Shown here: positions 45,549-56,191 of the stretch, one piece after another
Layout of the letters: every line of letters begins with the position of its first letter
Position numbering within the stretch: position 1 is the stretch's first letter
Assembly: GCA_022559845.1 (NCBI GenBank)
Contig: JAHNEJ010001605.1
Coordinates: forward strand, 1-64,000
Reading direction: 5' to 3'
DNA: 64,000 nucleotides
Source: Amorphophallus konjac
Lineage: Eukaryota > Streptophyta > Magnoliopsida > Alismatales > Araceae
Notes under the pieces: model-generated
What the model saw: the letters and a program-made list of their open reading frames with translations, nothing else
Database searches by the model: none
What the model was told of the DNA's origin: nothing
Position numbers and translations under genes: made by a program

Positions 45549-46957
45549 CTACATCAGGGGCTTAGGCGCTTTAGGCCTTAACTTCCCCAGTTCGGTTACA
45601 TAAGCCCTCCACGGCTCGTATTCCTCCACCACGTGCGCTAAGGCCTTTCCCGCAACACTTGTCTTCCAGGGAGCTTTAATGGCCTTCGCTTCCTTCGCAT
45701 CCGCTTCAGTGCCTAACTCCCTTTTCTTCAAAGGAACAATGTCAGTCGGTGGCGGGAACGAATGGCGTGGGATGCCAATCTGGAGGCAGCACCGATGCGC
45801 GTTGTAAAGAACAAACTCGGTCGCGCCGATCAGTTGAAGATCAACTTCGGGAGAAGGCCTCATGAGGAGATCAAGCGAAAGCAAACATGCCGGTGCGCAG
45901 GTGAAGAAGCCTTGTGTCACGGTGCGGAAGTGAGACCGCCAGTCTTCGCGTTTCTTCAGCCACGGAACGCGGTTCACTACAGTACCACCAAAGCCTAACA
46001 CGTCGGCTATGTGGTGAAGCGGGCTTTGTTGGAAGAGCTTCGAAACGGTTGGCATTCCCTCGCGGTGGTCGAATTTGAAATGCAAATCCAGCCAGCAATT
46101 CAAGACAAGTGCACAACCAAATGGAGGCTTACCCATGCTCGAGGCGGTAAGGCCGCTATAAAGATAGGCAAGGACGGCGGGTCCCACCCTCTTTCCACGC
46201 CAGATCCCGCAGATAGCACTCAGCTGGTCTTCCTCCACTATGTTGTCGGTATAAGGAAACAAGAGAGCACCCGCCAGACAGATAGTGAACCCCTTCATGA
46301 TTCCCTCCAAATAGTCATCGTCTGGTGACCCTCTCAGGGCGTCCATGACCCACTCCGCGAGCTTTTGGAGATCGATCCCCTTCTGAGTACGGACCTTTCT
46401 AGCTGCGTCAGGCGGCATGAAGCTTCCAAGGACGCTTTCAGAAGTACCCCGTGTCAGCATCCGCATAGCCTTCACCTTCCCGTCACTCTTGAATTTCTTC
46501 AGACCAAGCAGAAGTTCCACCTCCTCGAGGAGGATGGTCACCTCGAAGGTCGGGAAGATAAAAGTGTGGGTCTGGGGATGCCAGACCTCCACTAGCGCGC
46601 CCATAGCCGCCCAGTCCATACGAATCTTCTCGTAATGCTTGGCGTGAATAAGGAGCCCATGCAGATGCCACTTCGAGAGTATGGCCCTCATGCCAATGGA
46701 GATGTTGGAAGTCAGCTTTGAAAGCCATGGCAGCTTGGAAAACTTCCTCGGGCCTGGGAAGAGTGGATATGGCTGGGAGAGGAAAGAAGAAGAAATGAAG
46801 GAAGTAAGAAGAAGGTTCACGTGCAGAAATTTGAAAAGAGTCGGCTTACCATATGCGACATGATCGTCCCACTCAGATGACCCTCGAGGTCGGAAAGTCG
46901 CCTAATCTCGCTGCTAGGCTTACTCCTCTTCATAACGCGGGAAGACTCTCCTTCCAT
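45549..46957 (-). CDS. Antisense DUF7745-like gene (two exons)
   Basis: Exons 46,957-46,850 and 46,772-45,549 join in phase 0 to about 443 residues. The donor ATG/GTAAGC and the acceptor CTCTCCCAG at 46,773 keep the frame. The second exon resembles plant DUF7745 proteins, a PMD-related family common in transposons: WAAMGALVEVWHPQTHTF, then FEVTILLEEVELLLGL, GFTICLAGALLFPY and VLAYLYSGL. The first exon, MEGESSRVMKRSKPS to RRLSDLEGH, is homologous to the first exon of PMD gene I. An in-frame Met at 47,011 would add 18 residues, but the MEGESS start is preferred because it is shared. A TATA-like CCTATAAGAAC lies near 47,045-47,055. No stops are seen; function unknown. Confidence 0.75.
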
Positions 46958-48124
46958 CCTGAAGATCTCTAGATTCTCCTCTCCTTCCTCTCCTGAGCTT
47001 CCAAAACCCACCTTGGTGCATTTGAATGAACTAGCCTAAGGGGAGTTCTTATAGGAAGGGAAGGGTGCTACAGGACAGAACATGTCACATCAGTGGTCAT
47101 TGTCAAGATTTTGTCTGGATCTCCTTTGAACTGTGGTGCGATTCTGCTACCTTTTGATGTTGCTAACCTTTGCTGGCCTGTGCAGGTTTTACTAACGGAC
47201 GTCTTTGTCCTATCTCCTGTCCCACCTTTCATTGGTTGGTCCCACCAGGTCATGCATCATAGTATATGATACCTACGCTACTAGAACATGTCAAGGACCT
47301 TGCGGCCCGAACGAATTTGGGATTTGAGTTCCCCTTCAACAAAAACGGTGATGATCCCGGAAGAGTTAGGGTTGTACGGATAGGCCGTCAATTTGTGATA
47401 GAATGGGGACGACGGTTCCATTCAGTGAGTTGGTGCGCGGATAAACGGGCCCCAGCCCAGTGTCGGCTCACCGGATCGGTATCCTGACCCGTTCTTCACA
47501 AGTTGACAATATTATCCTTGGCTATTTTCTATTTTTGTTTGTTTTAAATTCTTCTTTGAACCCAGCATGCATTCATATAGGACTTTGATTTATTGCGGAA
47601 GATCATTCAAGTGATTCGATTGTGAAAGCCGTTGTGCTCCAATTCCCACAAATATGAGATATTCCACTCTGAATGAAATACTGAGTTTCTTGAGACAGCC
47701 CTACGCTGCTCTTCCAAAGGAGACCCTTGTTTGGACAGACCCTCAGATATTCCTTTACCTTTTTGACCCACCTTGGCCGCAGCACTTCCACATTGGCTGG
47801 TAACCGCTCCCCAAAGGTGAAACCTCCGGTTTATGACCCAGGTACTTCCACACCGAGAAGTTGGTCTCTTTTGTTTCGTGCCTGAGCGCACATCTCACCC
47901 TCCCTTATTTGATCTCCGTCCAAGCAATCGTCAATGTTTGAAAGACCTTCTTCAAGGTCGCCTCATTGAAACTCCAGGAAAGATTCCAAACAGTAACGTC
48001 AAAAGCGTGTCTCATCACACCTTGGCATCAACTTATCAGTCCGCTCCCACTTCACTCCACTCCACTTCGATACCATTCCACTACGTGTCGCTCCCTTGCA
48101 AAGCAAACGCCAAGGCGGGGCAGC
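46958..48124. other. Promoter side of the DUF7745-like gene and 3' end of element A
   Basis: Apart from the minus-strand TATA-like box near 47,050, no gene is supported in this 1.1 kb. The last bases, AAGGCGGGGCAGC, precede the 3' LTR and may serve as a weak polypurine tract. Confidence 0.45.
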
Positions 48125-50251
48125 TGTAGACACGCCATTCTTGACGCCTCCTGAGAAAGTCTCATATTACTATACAACGCCCCGCAACGGCTTACGCATT
48201 CTGAATCACTCGAGTGCTTCCTTTTCTCGGATCTTCTTCTGCCTTTTTCGGCATCCGAAATCGTATCGTCACGGCATTCGGACGGCATCAACACCAGTCA
48301 GACGCATCAAGAGATTCCGGAATCAAGAAGGGGGTCTGCCGGGCGGCCGCCGACGCCTGATTTGAGGACCCGGGTGGGTCTTAATGGGGGCGTCCAGGCC
48401 CCTGGACGCCCCCATTATTTTAATTTATTTTATTCTTTTCTCAGGGCCCAAAACCAAATATAAAAATATAAAAAATATATATATTTATGGAGGCGTCCAG
48501 GACCCTGGACGCCTCCATAAAAACAAAAATAAAAAAATAAGTGTAAAATGCCAGTTGGCATACAAAAACAAATAAAATAAATAAAAAAATACATATTAAT
48601 GGAGGCGTCCAGGCCCCTGGACGCCTCCATAAAAACAAATATAAAATATAAAATGCCAGCCCTAGCATAAAAAGACAAAGAGACAATAAAAAATAATAAA
48701 CTTTTGGAGGCGTCCAGGCCCCTGGACGCCTCCATCAACTCACTCACGGGCGCCGGCCACCGAACGACGGTTTGTCGTGTGTGAAAAAAGCCAAATTTAG
48801 AGACGTCCAGCTGACTGGACGCGTCCATTTCTGAATCACGAGGCGCCGCTCACAAAACCACGCGTTGTGCTAAATCGCGTGCGGCCGTCGTCGGTTTTCG
48901 GTGGACCTGTTAGAGGCGTCCGGGACCCTGGACGCCCCCATAAAAGTATTCTAAAAAAATCAATAAAAATAGAATAAAATATTATTTCGGCCCTGATGGA
49001 GGTGTCCAGGGTCCTGGACGCCTCCACCTTCCGGAACTCTATAAATAGAGGCCCACTCCCTCAGTTCTGGGAGAGCTAAGCAGTGATCCGATAGGCTGCC
49101 GGAGCCCAGAGGCTACGGAGTCATTTTTCTAACCCGTGGGTTCTTTTGTAGGTGGAGGTTTTGCCGGCTTCTCGGGTGCTCACGCTCGCGAGAGGAAGGT
49201 CGTCTTCATCCACCGCGCTTCCACGTCGTCCCCACGCTGCCGGAGCTCCGCCGGATTTCACCCTCGGCTCATCCAATAAGCCTTTTCTTCCCCTTTTTCT
49301 CCATAGTCCTTTACATTCATCATATTGCATCATCTATCCCCCTTCACAAGGGGGCCTCTTCTCTTATACTTCTTACATCCATCATCTCATTTTCCTCCTA
49401 CTCGAGTCCGAGAGGGGTTTAAAAGATAACACCAACCAGGTGTGTGTCTTGCCATCATTTCGTTATTTTTATCGCAAGGATTCGAATACTACACCTCCAT
49501 CTTTCTAATCCACTTGTCATTTATTTGTCGTTGTCTTGCAAGGGTACCCGAGGAAAGCCCTCTCCGTCGGCCGGCCGGAAGGAGAGGAAGAAGCAACCCG
49601 CCATCTCCCGCTTTTGAGGTAGGCGCGATCACCTTCTTATTTTGGGGTCTTTTGGCCCCTGGCGATCACATCTTATCATCGAGGCCACGGCGAGTCACTT
49701 CCCCAATGGCCGTTTAAATTTCTGTTTCCTATATTCTCTTTATATTTTGTTATATATTCTGCTTATATCATCGAGGCCGTGGCGAGTCACTTCCCCAATG
49801 GCCGTTTAATTTTCTATTCCTACGATCTCTTTATGCTTTGTTATATTCTGCTTATATCATCGAGGCCGCGGCGAGTCACATCCCCAATGGCCGTTTAAAT
49901 TTCCGTTCTTATATTTTCTTTATATTCTGTTATATTCTGCTCATATCATCGAGGCCGCGGCGAGTAACTTCCCCAATGGCCGTTTCAATTCTTGTTATTT
50001 AATTTTTGCATCATTCCCGTCCACCCGAGGTCGCGGCGAGTCACTTCCCGCTATGGCCGTTTAATCCCCATATTTTGCTATATCATACTTGTCCCGCTCG
50101 CCCCGCCGGAGCAATCTCCCGTGGTGGCCCCTTCTCTCTTTCCTCTCATTTCTGCGTTGCAGCAAACAAAACAAACAAAAAAGAGGAGCCCGCGCGCTCT
50201 CCGCTTCTTCCTCTTCCCCGCTCTACTCCGAACCGCGTGACGTCGCTCACA
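48125..50251 (+). repeat. 3' LTR (family X) of element A
   Basis: It runs from TGTAGACACGCC to GTCGCTCACA and carries the same blocks as the 5' LTR: palindromes (for example 48,385-48,414), a TATA box (49,039-49,048) and the 90-bp repeat with one unit fewer. From about 22,280 against 48,790 onward the two copies differ at only a few positions per hundred or less by eye. Confidence 0.88.
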
Positions 50252-50887
50252 GGCGGCGCCCGTGAGTGAGTTGATGGAGGCGTCTAGGGGCCTGGACGCC
50301 TCCAAAAGTTTATTATTTTGTATTTTTCTTTTGTCTTTTATGCCAAGGCTGGCATTTTTATTTTTTTTATTTGTTTTTATGGAGGCGTCCAGGGACCTGG
50401 ACGCCTCCATTAATATATATATAATTTTATTTATTTTTTTTTGTTTTTTTATGCCAACTGGCATTTTACATTTATTTTTTGTTTTTGTTTTTATGGAGGC
50501 GTCCAGGGTCCTGGACGCCTCCATAAATATATATATTTTTTATATTTTTATATTTGGTGTTGGGGCCCTTAGAAAAGAATAAAACAAATTAAAATCATGG
50601 GGGCGTCCAGGGGCCTGGACGCCCCCATTAAGACCCACCCGGGTCCTTGGATCGGGCGTCGGTGGCCGCCCGGCAGATATCCTTCTTGGTTCCGGAACCT
50701 CCTGATGCGTTCGACTGGTGTTGATGCCGTCCGAATGCCGTGACGAGACGATTCCGGATGCCGAAAAGGGCGGAAGAAGACTCAAGAAAAGGAAGCACTC
50801 AAGTGATTCAAAACGCGTAAGCCGTCGCGGGACGTTGTATAGTAATATGAGACTTTCTCAGGAGATGTCAGGAATGGCGTGTCTACA
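50252..50887 (-). repeat. Truncated LTR X in inverted orientation
   Basis: This is the reverse complement of roughly the first 635 bp of LTR X: palindromes at 50,273-50,304, 50,380-50,409, 50,491-50,522 and 50,598-50,627, then the terminal TGTCTACA at 50,880-50,887. Its inner end is fused directly to the 3' end of element A's LTR, so the two form a large inverted repeat without a spacer. Its outer edge lies in gag of element D, so it is what remains of another X element inserted there. Confidence 0.85.
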
Positions 50888-53388
50888 GTGGCATGGAAGA
50901 CCATACCACCAGCTTGGGGCAGCAACAAACCAGAATGCAAGTAATGTGGCAAGCGTCATGGCGGGGAAGTATGCTGGATCGCCTCCGGCAGATGTCTCCG
51001 TTGTGGTGATAAGGGCCACATGATTCGAGATTGTCTGAAGATGATGCAACCTATTGCGGCTCGGCCAGTAGCAGCAACAACAGCTCCAGTGGCAGTTAGA
51101 CCAGCAATAGTACCAGCCAGACCGGGAGCATCGAGACCCGCGGGGAGACCCCGAGCGCCAGCTCGAGTATTTGCACTTGCGAGAGAGGATGCGGAACAGG
51201 CGGAGGATCTCACAGAAGGTACTATTTCTATCAATGGTATTCATTCTAGAGTACTATTTGACACCGGTGCCACACATACTTTTATTTCCGAGAAGTTTGC
51301 TAGTCAATTACATGAAGAATTTGGGATAGAGTCAGTGGACCTAGACGTACCCCTGTTGGTACATACACCTGTAGGAGCAATGTCTACCAAGAGGAACATC
51401 CCCTCACTATCAGTTAATATAGAAGGAAGAACTCTGCCTGGTTATTTTTGCTGTTTACCTATGCAAGACTTTGATGCTATCCTATGACTGGATTGGTTAG
51501 AAGAGCATTACGCTCTGATAGATTGTCGAAGGAAGAGGGTAGTTTTTCGCATCCCTAAGGAGAAAGAGTTTTCTCATCCCTTACTGAAGCATATGGCTGG
51601 GAAGAAGTTAGTAGTTTCAACAATGAAGACGGTGCGAATGTTGAGAAAGGGCTACGATGCATTCTTGACAAGCGTAGTCACCAAGTCGGATGTTGACCAA
51701 TCACCGACTATAGAAGAGATCGAGATTGTTCGTGATTTCCTTGATGTGTTTCCAGAGGATTTGCCCGGGTTACCACCTACAAGAGAGTTAGAGTTTTCCA
51801 TTGACTTGTTACCTGGCACAGCACGTGTCTCTAGAGCACCCTACAGAATGGCCCCAGCAGAATTGTCGGAGTTGAAAAAGTAACTTCAAGACTTGTTAGA
51901 CAAGGGGTTTATCCGTCCAAGTGTGTCATCATGGGGAGCTCCAGTCCTATTTGTGAAAAAGAAGGATGGTTCTCTTAGGTTATGCGTTGACTACCGCAAA
52001 CTTAATGAGGTGACCATTAAAAATAAATATCCTTTACCCCGCATTGATGACCTATTTGACCAGTTGCAAGGAGCCACAGTATTTTCAAAGATTGATCTAC
52101 GTTCGGGATACCATCAGTTGAGGATAAAGAAAGAAGATACATCCAAGATGGCGTTCCGGACGAGATATGGCCATTATGAATTTTTGGTATTACCTTTTGG
52201 TCTGACAAATGCCCCAGCAGCTTTTATGGACTTGATGAATCGGGTGTTTAGACCGTATCTTGACACCTATGTGGTTGTCTTTATTGATGATGTGCTGATA
52301 TATTCTCCTGATGAAGCTTCACACCGAGAACACTTGAGGATCGTCCTCGAGACGCTAAGAGCGCATGAGCTGTATGCCAAGTTAAGCAAATGTGACTTTT
52401 GGCTGGCAGAGGTTCATTTCCTCGAGCATGTAATCTCAGGCAATGGTGTTACCGTTGACCCCGCAAAGGTCCAGGCGGTTCTGGAATGGGAGACTCCTAA
52501 ATCTCCCACAGAGATTCGGAGTTTCTTAGGGTTAGCTGGTTACTATCGCCGTTTTATAGAGGGATTCGCATCTCTAGCGGCGCCGCAAACCAAGTTGACC
52601 CGAAAGGGAGTCAAATATATATGGTCTGAAGGCTGTGAGAAAAGTTTCCAAGAGCTGAAGGCTAGGCTGACATCGGCACCAATTCTTATTTTGCCTAACA
52701 ATGAGGATGACTTTGCTATCTATTCTGATGCATCGAAGGTTGGGCTAGGTAGTGTATTGATGCAAAATGGAAGGGTGGTCGCTTATGCTTCACGTCAACT
52801 TAAGGAGCATGAGCGAAACTACCCAACTCATGATTTGGAATTGACTGCAGTTGTTCATGCATTGAAAATCTGGCGTCACTACCTTTACGGCGTCAAGTTC
52901 GAAGTGTTCACTGACCACAAGAGTCTGAAGTACCTATTTTCTCAGAAAGAGTTAAATCTAAGGCAAAGAAGATGGGTCGAATTCTTGAAAGATTATGACT
53001 TCGAATTGCGATACCATCTAGGAAAGGCAAATGTAGTAGCCGATGCTCTCAGCAGGAAAAGAGTTACAATGCTGCAGGATTGGAAGATGATCGAAGATGC
53101 AGCGCAGCTTATGGTTGTGATCGAGCCTCAACTATGTCAGGCATTTGTGTCTCAACTGACCATTCGATCAACAGTGCTTGACAGGGTGATAGGGATGCAA
53201 AAAGATGATCCCCAGCTGCAGGGATTGATCGGGAAAGCCGGCTTTGCTCGTGATGAAGATGGAGTAATTCGATTTCAGCACCGGATCTGTGTACCTGATA
53301 TAGCCGATCTTAAAAGGCAGATTTTGGAGGAAGCTCACCGGTCAATGTTCTCTATTCATCCAGGAGGTGGTAAAATATACCAAGACTT
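50888..53388 (+). pseudogene. Chromovirus D gag end, protease, RT and RNase H (left part)
   Basis: One frame carries a gag zinc knuckle (CGDKGHMIRDC near 50,995-51,035), protease (FDTGATHTFIS near 51,248), RT ([26 protein letters not shown] near 52,280) and RNase H ([20 protein letters not shown]), then the start of the integrase zinc finger. Three nonsense codons interrupt it: TAA 50,942-50,944, TGA 51,485-51,487 and TAA 51,881-51,883. The gag N-terminus and 5' LTR are missing on the left because of the X-type insertion. Element F interrupts it at 53,388. The sequence fits the Tekay/Del kind of chromovirus. Confidence 0.88.
53384..53388 (+). repeat. Target site duplication of element F, left
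   Basis: GACTT precedes the left LTR and is repeated at 61,283-61,287 after the right LTR. Both lie in the integrase coding sequence of element D, and the D frame is consistent across one copy of the duplication. Confidence 0.95.
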
Positions 53389-55753
53389 TGATGGAGGCAT
53401 CACCCACGACTCCCTTTGGCTCGGGTCCACTTCTTCACATTCGGGAGCTACTTGAGTTTGGGCCTCACTCTATTAAGGCCCCTTATCCATTTTGTAGTTT
53501 TCCTTTGAGTCATTTTGATGTATTTCCATTTTATTTGAGTCATTTCCCTAAGTCTAGCACTTATTTTTCCTATGTTTGGTATCATCATGATGTCTAATGT
53601 AAGCTATTGGGCCCCATTCGTTGGACTAGGCCCATTAGCACTCCCAACCCCCTTGGTTATTTGTAGTTGTTTGTTTTGTCAGGGACTTATTGTAAAGAGT
53701 GGGTTGCCTATATATAGGACCCCACTCCCCTCATTTGAAGTTAATGAATGATTACATCCTTTTGAGTTAAACTTGCCATTTGAGTTCAAATTGGAGTGAT
53801 TCCTCTAGTTTTTGGGTGAGAGACCCTAGGGGAGAGATTCCCCACCCATTCCCCTCTTAATCTCTCTATTTCACCCCTCTTTCTCTCTCCTCCAACCCCA
53901 AATCCTAATTTCCTTCTCTCTCCTCCCTCCTCCCATCCACTTCCAACCTCCAACCACCTCCTTTAATGCCCTCCACTTCCCCATGGCCTCCATTACTCCA
54001 CTCCCTAGTTCCTAGGTAGAAGTCTCCCCATTCCAATACCTTCCTCCACCTTCCAACCAAATCTACCCCATTCCAATGCAAGCACTCCACTTCCCAACAT
54101 AATCACCCACCTTCCAAGACCTTTTGAATTTGAAATCCACCCTTCCCTCCACTCACTTGTGCCCCCCTCACCTTCTCCTCTCACCCACCTTCCCCAAATT
54201 CGTAGCTCTTCCTCCTCCACCTGCTAGCACTTGCTTCCAGCCATTCTCCACCTCATTCCCCATCACCATTAGCTCCCTTCTCCACCCCACAAGAGCCCCC
54301 ACTCTCCCTTAGGTCATTCCTACCATTTCCCTCCACCAAAGAAGCCATATCTCCCTCTCATTTCTTCTAGTAGGTTGGAGCTGTGCAGATCTGCAGAACA
54401 GCCCTTGTTGCAGCGTCAACCACAGATTCATCCTAGTTCTTCAGAAGGCGTGGCCTACCTTTCTGGAAAGGCCTTCCAGTCTACTTCGCAGGCGAGGTGG
54501 AATCAACACGATCGGAGCTCGGAGCTGCCAGATAGAGCCATTCTCCCAACAGTGCGCAGAGAGGTCTTCATCCTGGACCAGAGCGTGGAAGATCCTTCTG
54601 CCACGACAAACCCCAGCGGATTCAGGCTGAAGCCCCTTCATCAAAGTTCTTCCTCTACCGGTTATCTTTCAAGATCAAGAAACAGAACCCCGTTCGGCCA
54701 CCGGAGGAAGAAGTTACGAATTTTCTCCCCCGATCTATCTAGTTCTGTTTTCTGCTGTCTACTCCGACTAGTACCCACTCTTCTGGGTGCCCCGGCCATC
54801 CTCGACCTCTGAATGCATCTCCGTCACCTCCTGCTGAAAGCTACCTCGACTACGAAGATGATGCCGCTGGTTTCGTGCTGATCGGAGCTCGGGAGGGTGC
54901 TCAGTCACTTCTGCAACTTGCTGTTACAGTCCAGACAGTACCTGCGGCCAGACAGAGGAGGCTACTTCCTGTTGCTGGTGCAGTCACCTCCGACCGTCTG
55001 AGCTTCCCCAAAAATTCTGGAGTCCACCTCTTCTAGTCAGGAAGCTTCAGGAGCTAGTTTTGATCAATTTGGAGTCCGGACAAGCCCGGCATAGCCATCA
55101 CAGCGACCCCCTGTCCAGAATTCCAGATTGAAGCTGCAACTTCCCTAGTTCTCATTTCTCTTCGTTTCGGTCCACCAACCCCTCCCCGCTTGGCCGGCTG
55201 AAGGCCCCACCCTGCGTGGTGGTAGTGTTTGAATGTATCATATTAACCCCTACCCCAAGATCCCCCCTCCTGCGAGAGGAGTAGTTTTGTAAGTGGTTTG
55301 GCAGGTCAAGCGACACCGCCGCGGCGTGTGGGGAACCACCGCCTCCCCGCTCGCCCTCGTCTCCGACCGGGACCGGTTTCTTCAAACCGGTCGAGTAAGT
55401 GTCTCTTCCTTGCTCACCTAGTGTAGCTCTCTCAATATTTGATTCATGCACCGCTGAATTCGTGAGGAGCGCCCGATCCTCAAGTCCATGACTTAGAGTG
55501 ATCGCCGTGGGTTAGTGTGACCCGGTGCCCGAGTGCACTTTGTCGGCCCCAATCGAATTGGGCAACCAACCTTGGGGAATCAATTCTTGGCCTTGTTGGC
55601 CCTCTACCAGCAAGGGTCCATTCCCACAAGTCACCCTTGGTATCACATAGTCACCCCGGGAATAGAGTGTAACGAAGAGAGCGGTGGCCCATTAAGGCTC
55701 ATTTGGATGCTTAGATGTGCTTGTTTGACTAAGTCCGAGGTTGTGTCACATCA
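53389..55753 (+). repeat. 5' LTR of element F
   Basis: It begins TGATGGAGGCATCACCC and ends GTGTCACATCA. A TATA box (CTATATATAGG) lies at 53,708-53,718. The LTR is unusual in ending U5 with a long C/T-rich leader. Only about a dozen single-base differences from the 3' LTR were seen by eye and no indel. Small open frames inside, such as 54,375-54,812, occur in both copies and have no recognisable domain. Confidence 0.93.
53708..53718 (+). promoter_or_regulatory. TATA box of element F LTR
   Basis: GCCTATATATAGGACCCC lies about 320 bp into the LTR and is repeated at 59,237-59,247 in the other LTR, at exactly the same offset. Confidence 0.7.
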
Positions 55754-55755
55754 AG

Positions 55756-55767
55756 TGGTATCAGAGC
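55756..55767 (+). other. Primer binding site of element F (initiator Met tRNA type)
   Basis: TGGTATCAGAGC, two bases after the LTR end, is the well-known complement to the 3' end of plant initiator methionine tRNA used by many LTR elements. Confidence 0.9.
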
Positions 55768-55811
55768 AAGTTCACAACTTGTCTCTATCAAGTTGGTCCT
55801 AGGCCATTTTT

Positions 55812-56150
55812 ATGCATTTAGAGTCCTCAGTTGCATCTCCCATGTCCACTAGAATGGCCGCTTCATACCCGTCATATCCATCCCCATCAACTTTCCCAAG
55901 AAGCCCAAATCCTCATGGAAGTTCCATTACCAACAAAGTGGGTAGCAACACCTCTATCATAGAAGCCCTACCTAATGTCCTTAATCGGCTTGAAGATATC
56001 ATGTCTCGACTCGACCGACTTGAAGGAAATAGCCGTGCACCAAGAGTAAATGAGAGTGACCTTTGGGGAAATCTAGAAACCATATTTTTAGAACACTTGA
56101 AAATTAAAACCCCCCCTTTGATGGATCCAATAGCCCAAGTCTTTACCTAG
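55812..56150 (+). pseudogene. gag N-terminal part of element F
   Basis: Starts MHLESSVASPMSTRMAASY, with a coiled coil (PNVLNRLEDIMSRLDRLEG) typical of the gag N-terminus. The frame shifts at the C7 run at 56,111-56,117, so this frame stops at 56,150 while gag-like coding continues in the frame of the long ORF. The shift may be a real mutation or an error in the homopolymer. Confidence 0.65.
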
Positions 56151-56191
56151 ATTGGGAGATTTCTCTCGACCAATTCTTTAAAAGTTTCCCC

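Larger units (their letters stand above)
21621..50251 (+). mobile_element. Giant Tat-like LTR retrotransposon A with four antisense genes
   Basis: Two direct LTRs of family X (about 2.2 and 2.1 kb) bound about 24.3 kb of internal DNA. After a primer binding site come gag, protease with G-patch, RT, two RNase H domains and integrase on the plus strand, then four spliced genes on the minus strand. The LTRs are far closer to each other than to the other two X copies in the window. No 5-bp target duplication is found (GCCCC left, GGCGG right). This fits the post-insertion deletion suggested by the inverted LTR fused to the right end. A LINE insertion accounts for 3.07 kb of the length. Without it the element is still about 25.5 kb, at the top of the size range known for plant Ogre/Tat elements. 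Confidence 0.8.

Noticed and set aside
21612..50256. Target site duplication for element A
   Set aside because: The bases beside the two LTR ends (GCCCC and GGCGG) do not match, so none is reported.
54375..54812. A 145-codon frame in the LTR of element F (second copy at 59,904)
   Set aside because: It is preserved only because the LTRs are young duplicates. No domain is seen and the position is U5.
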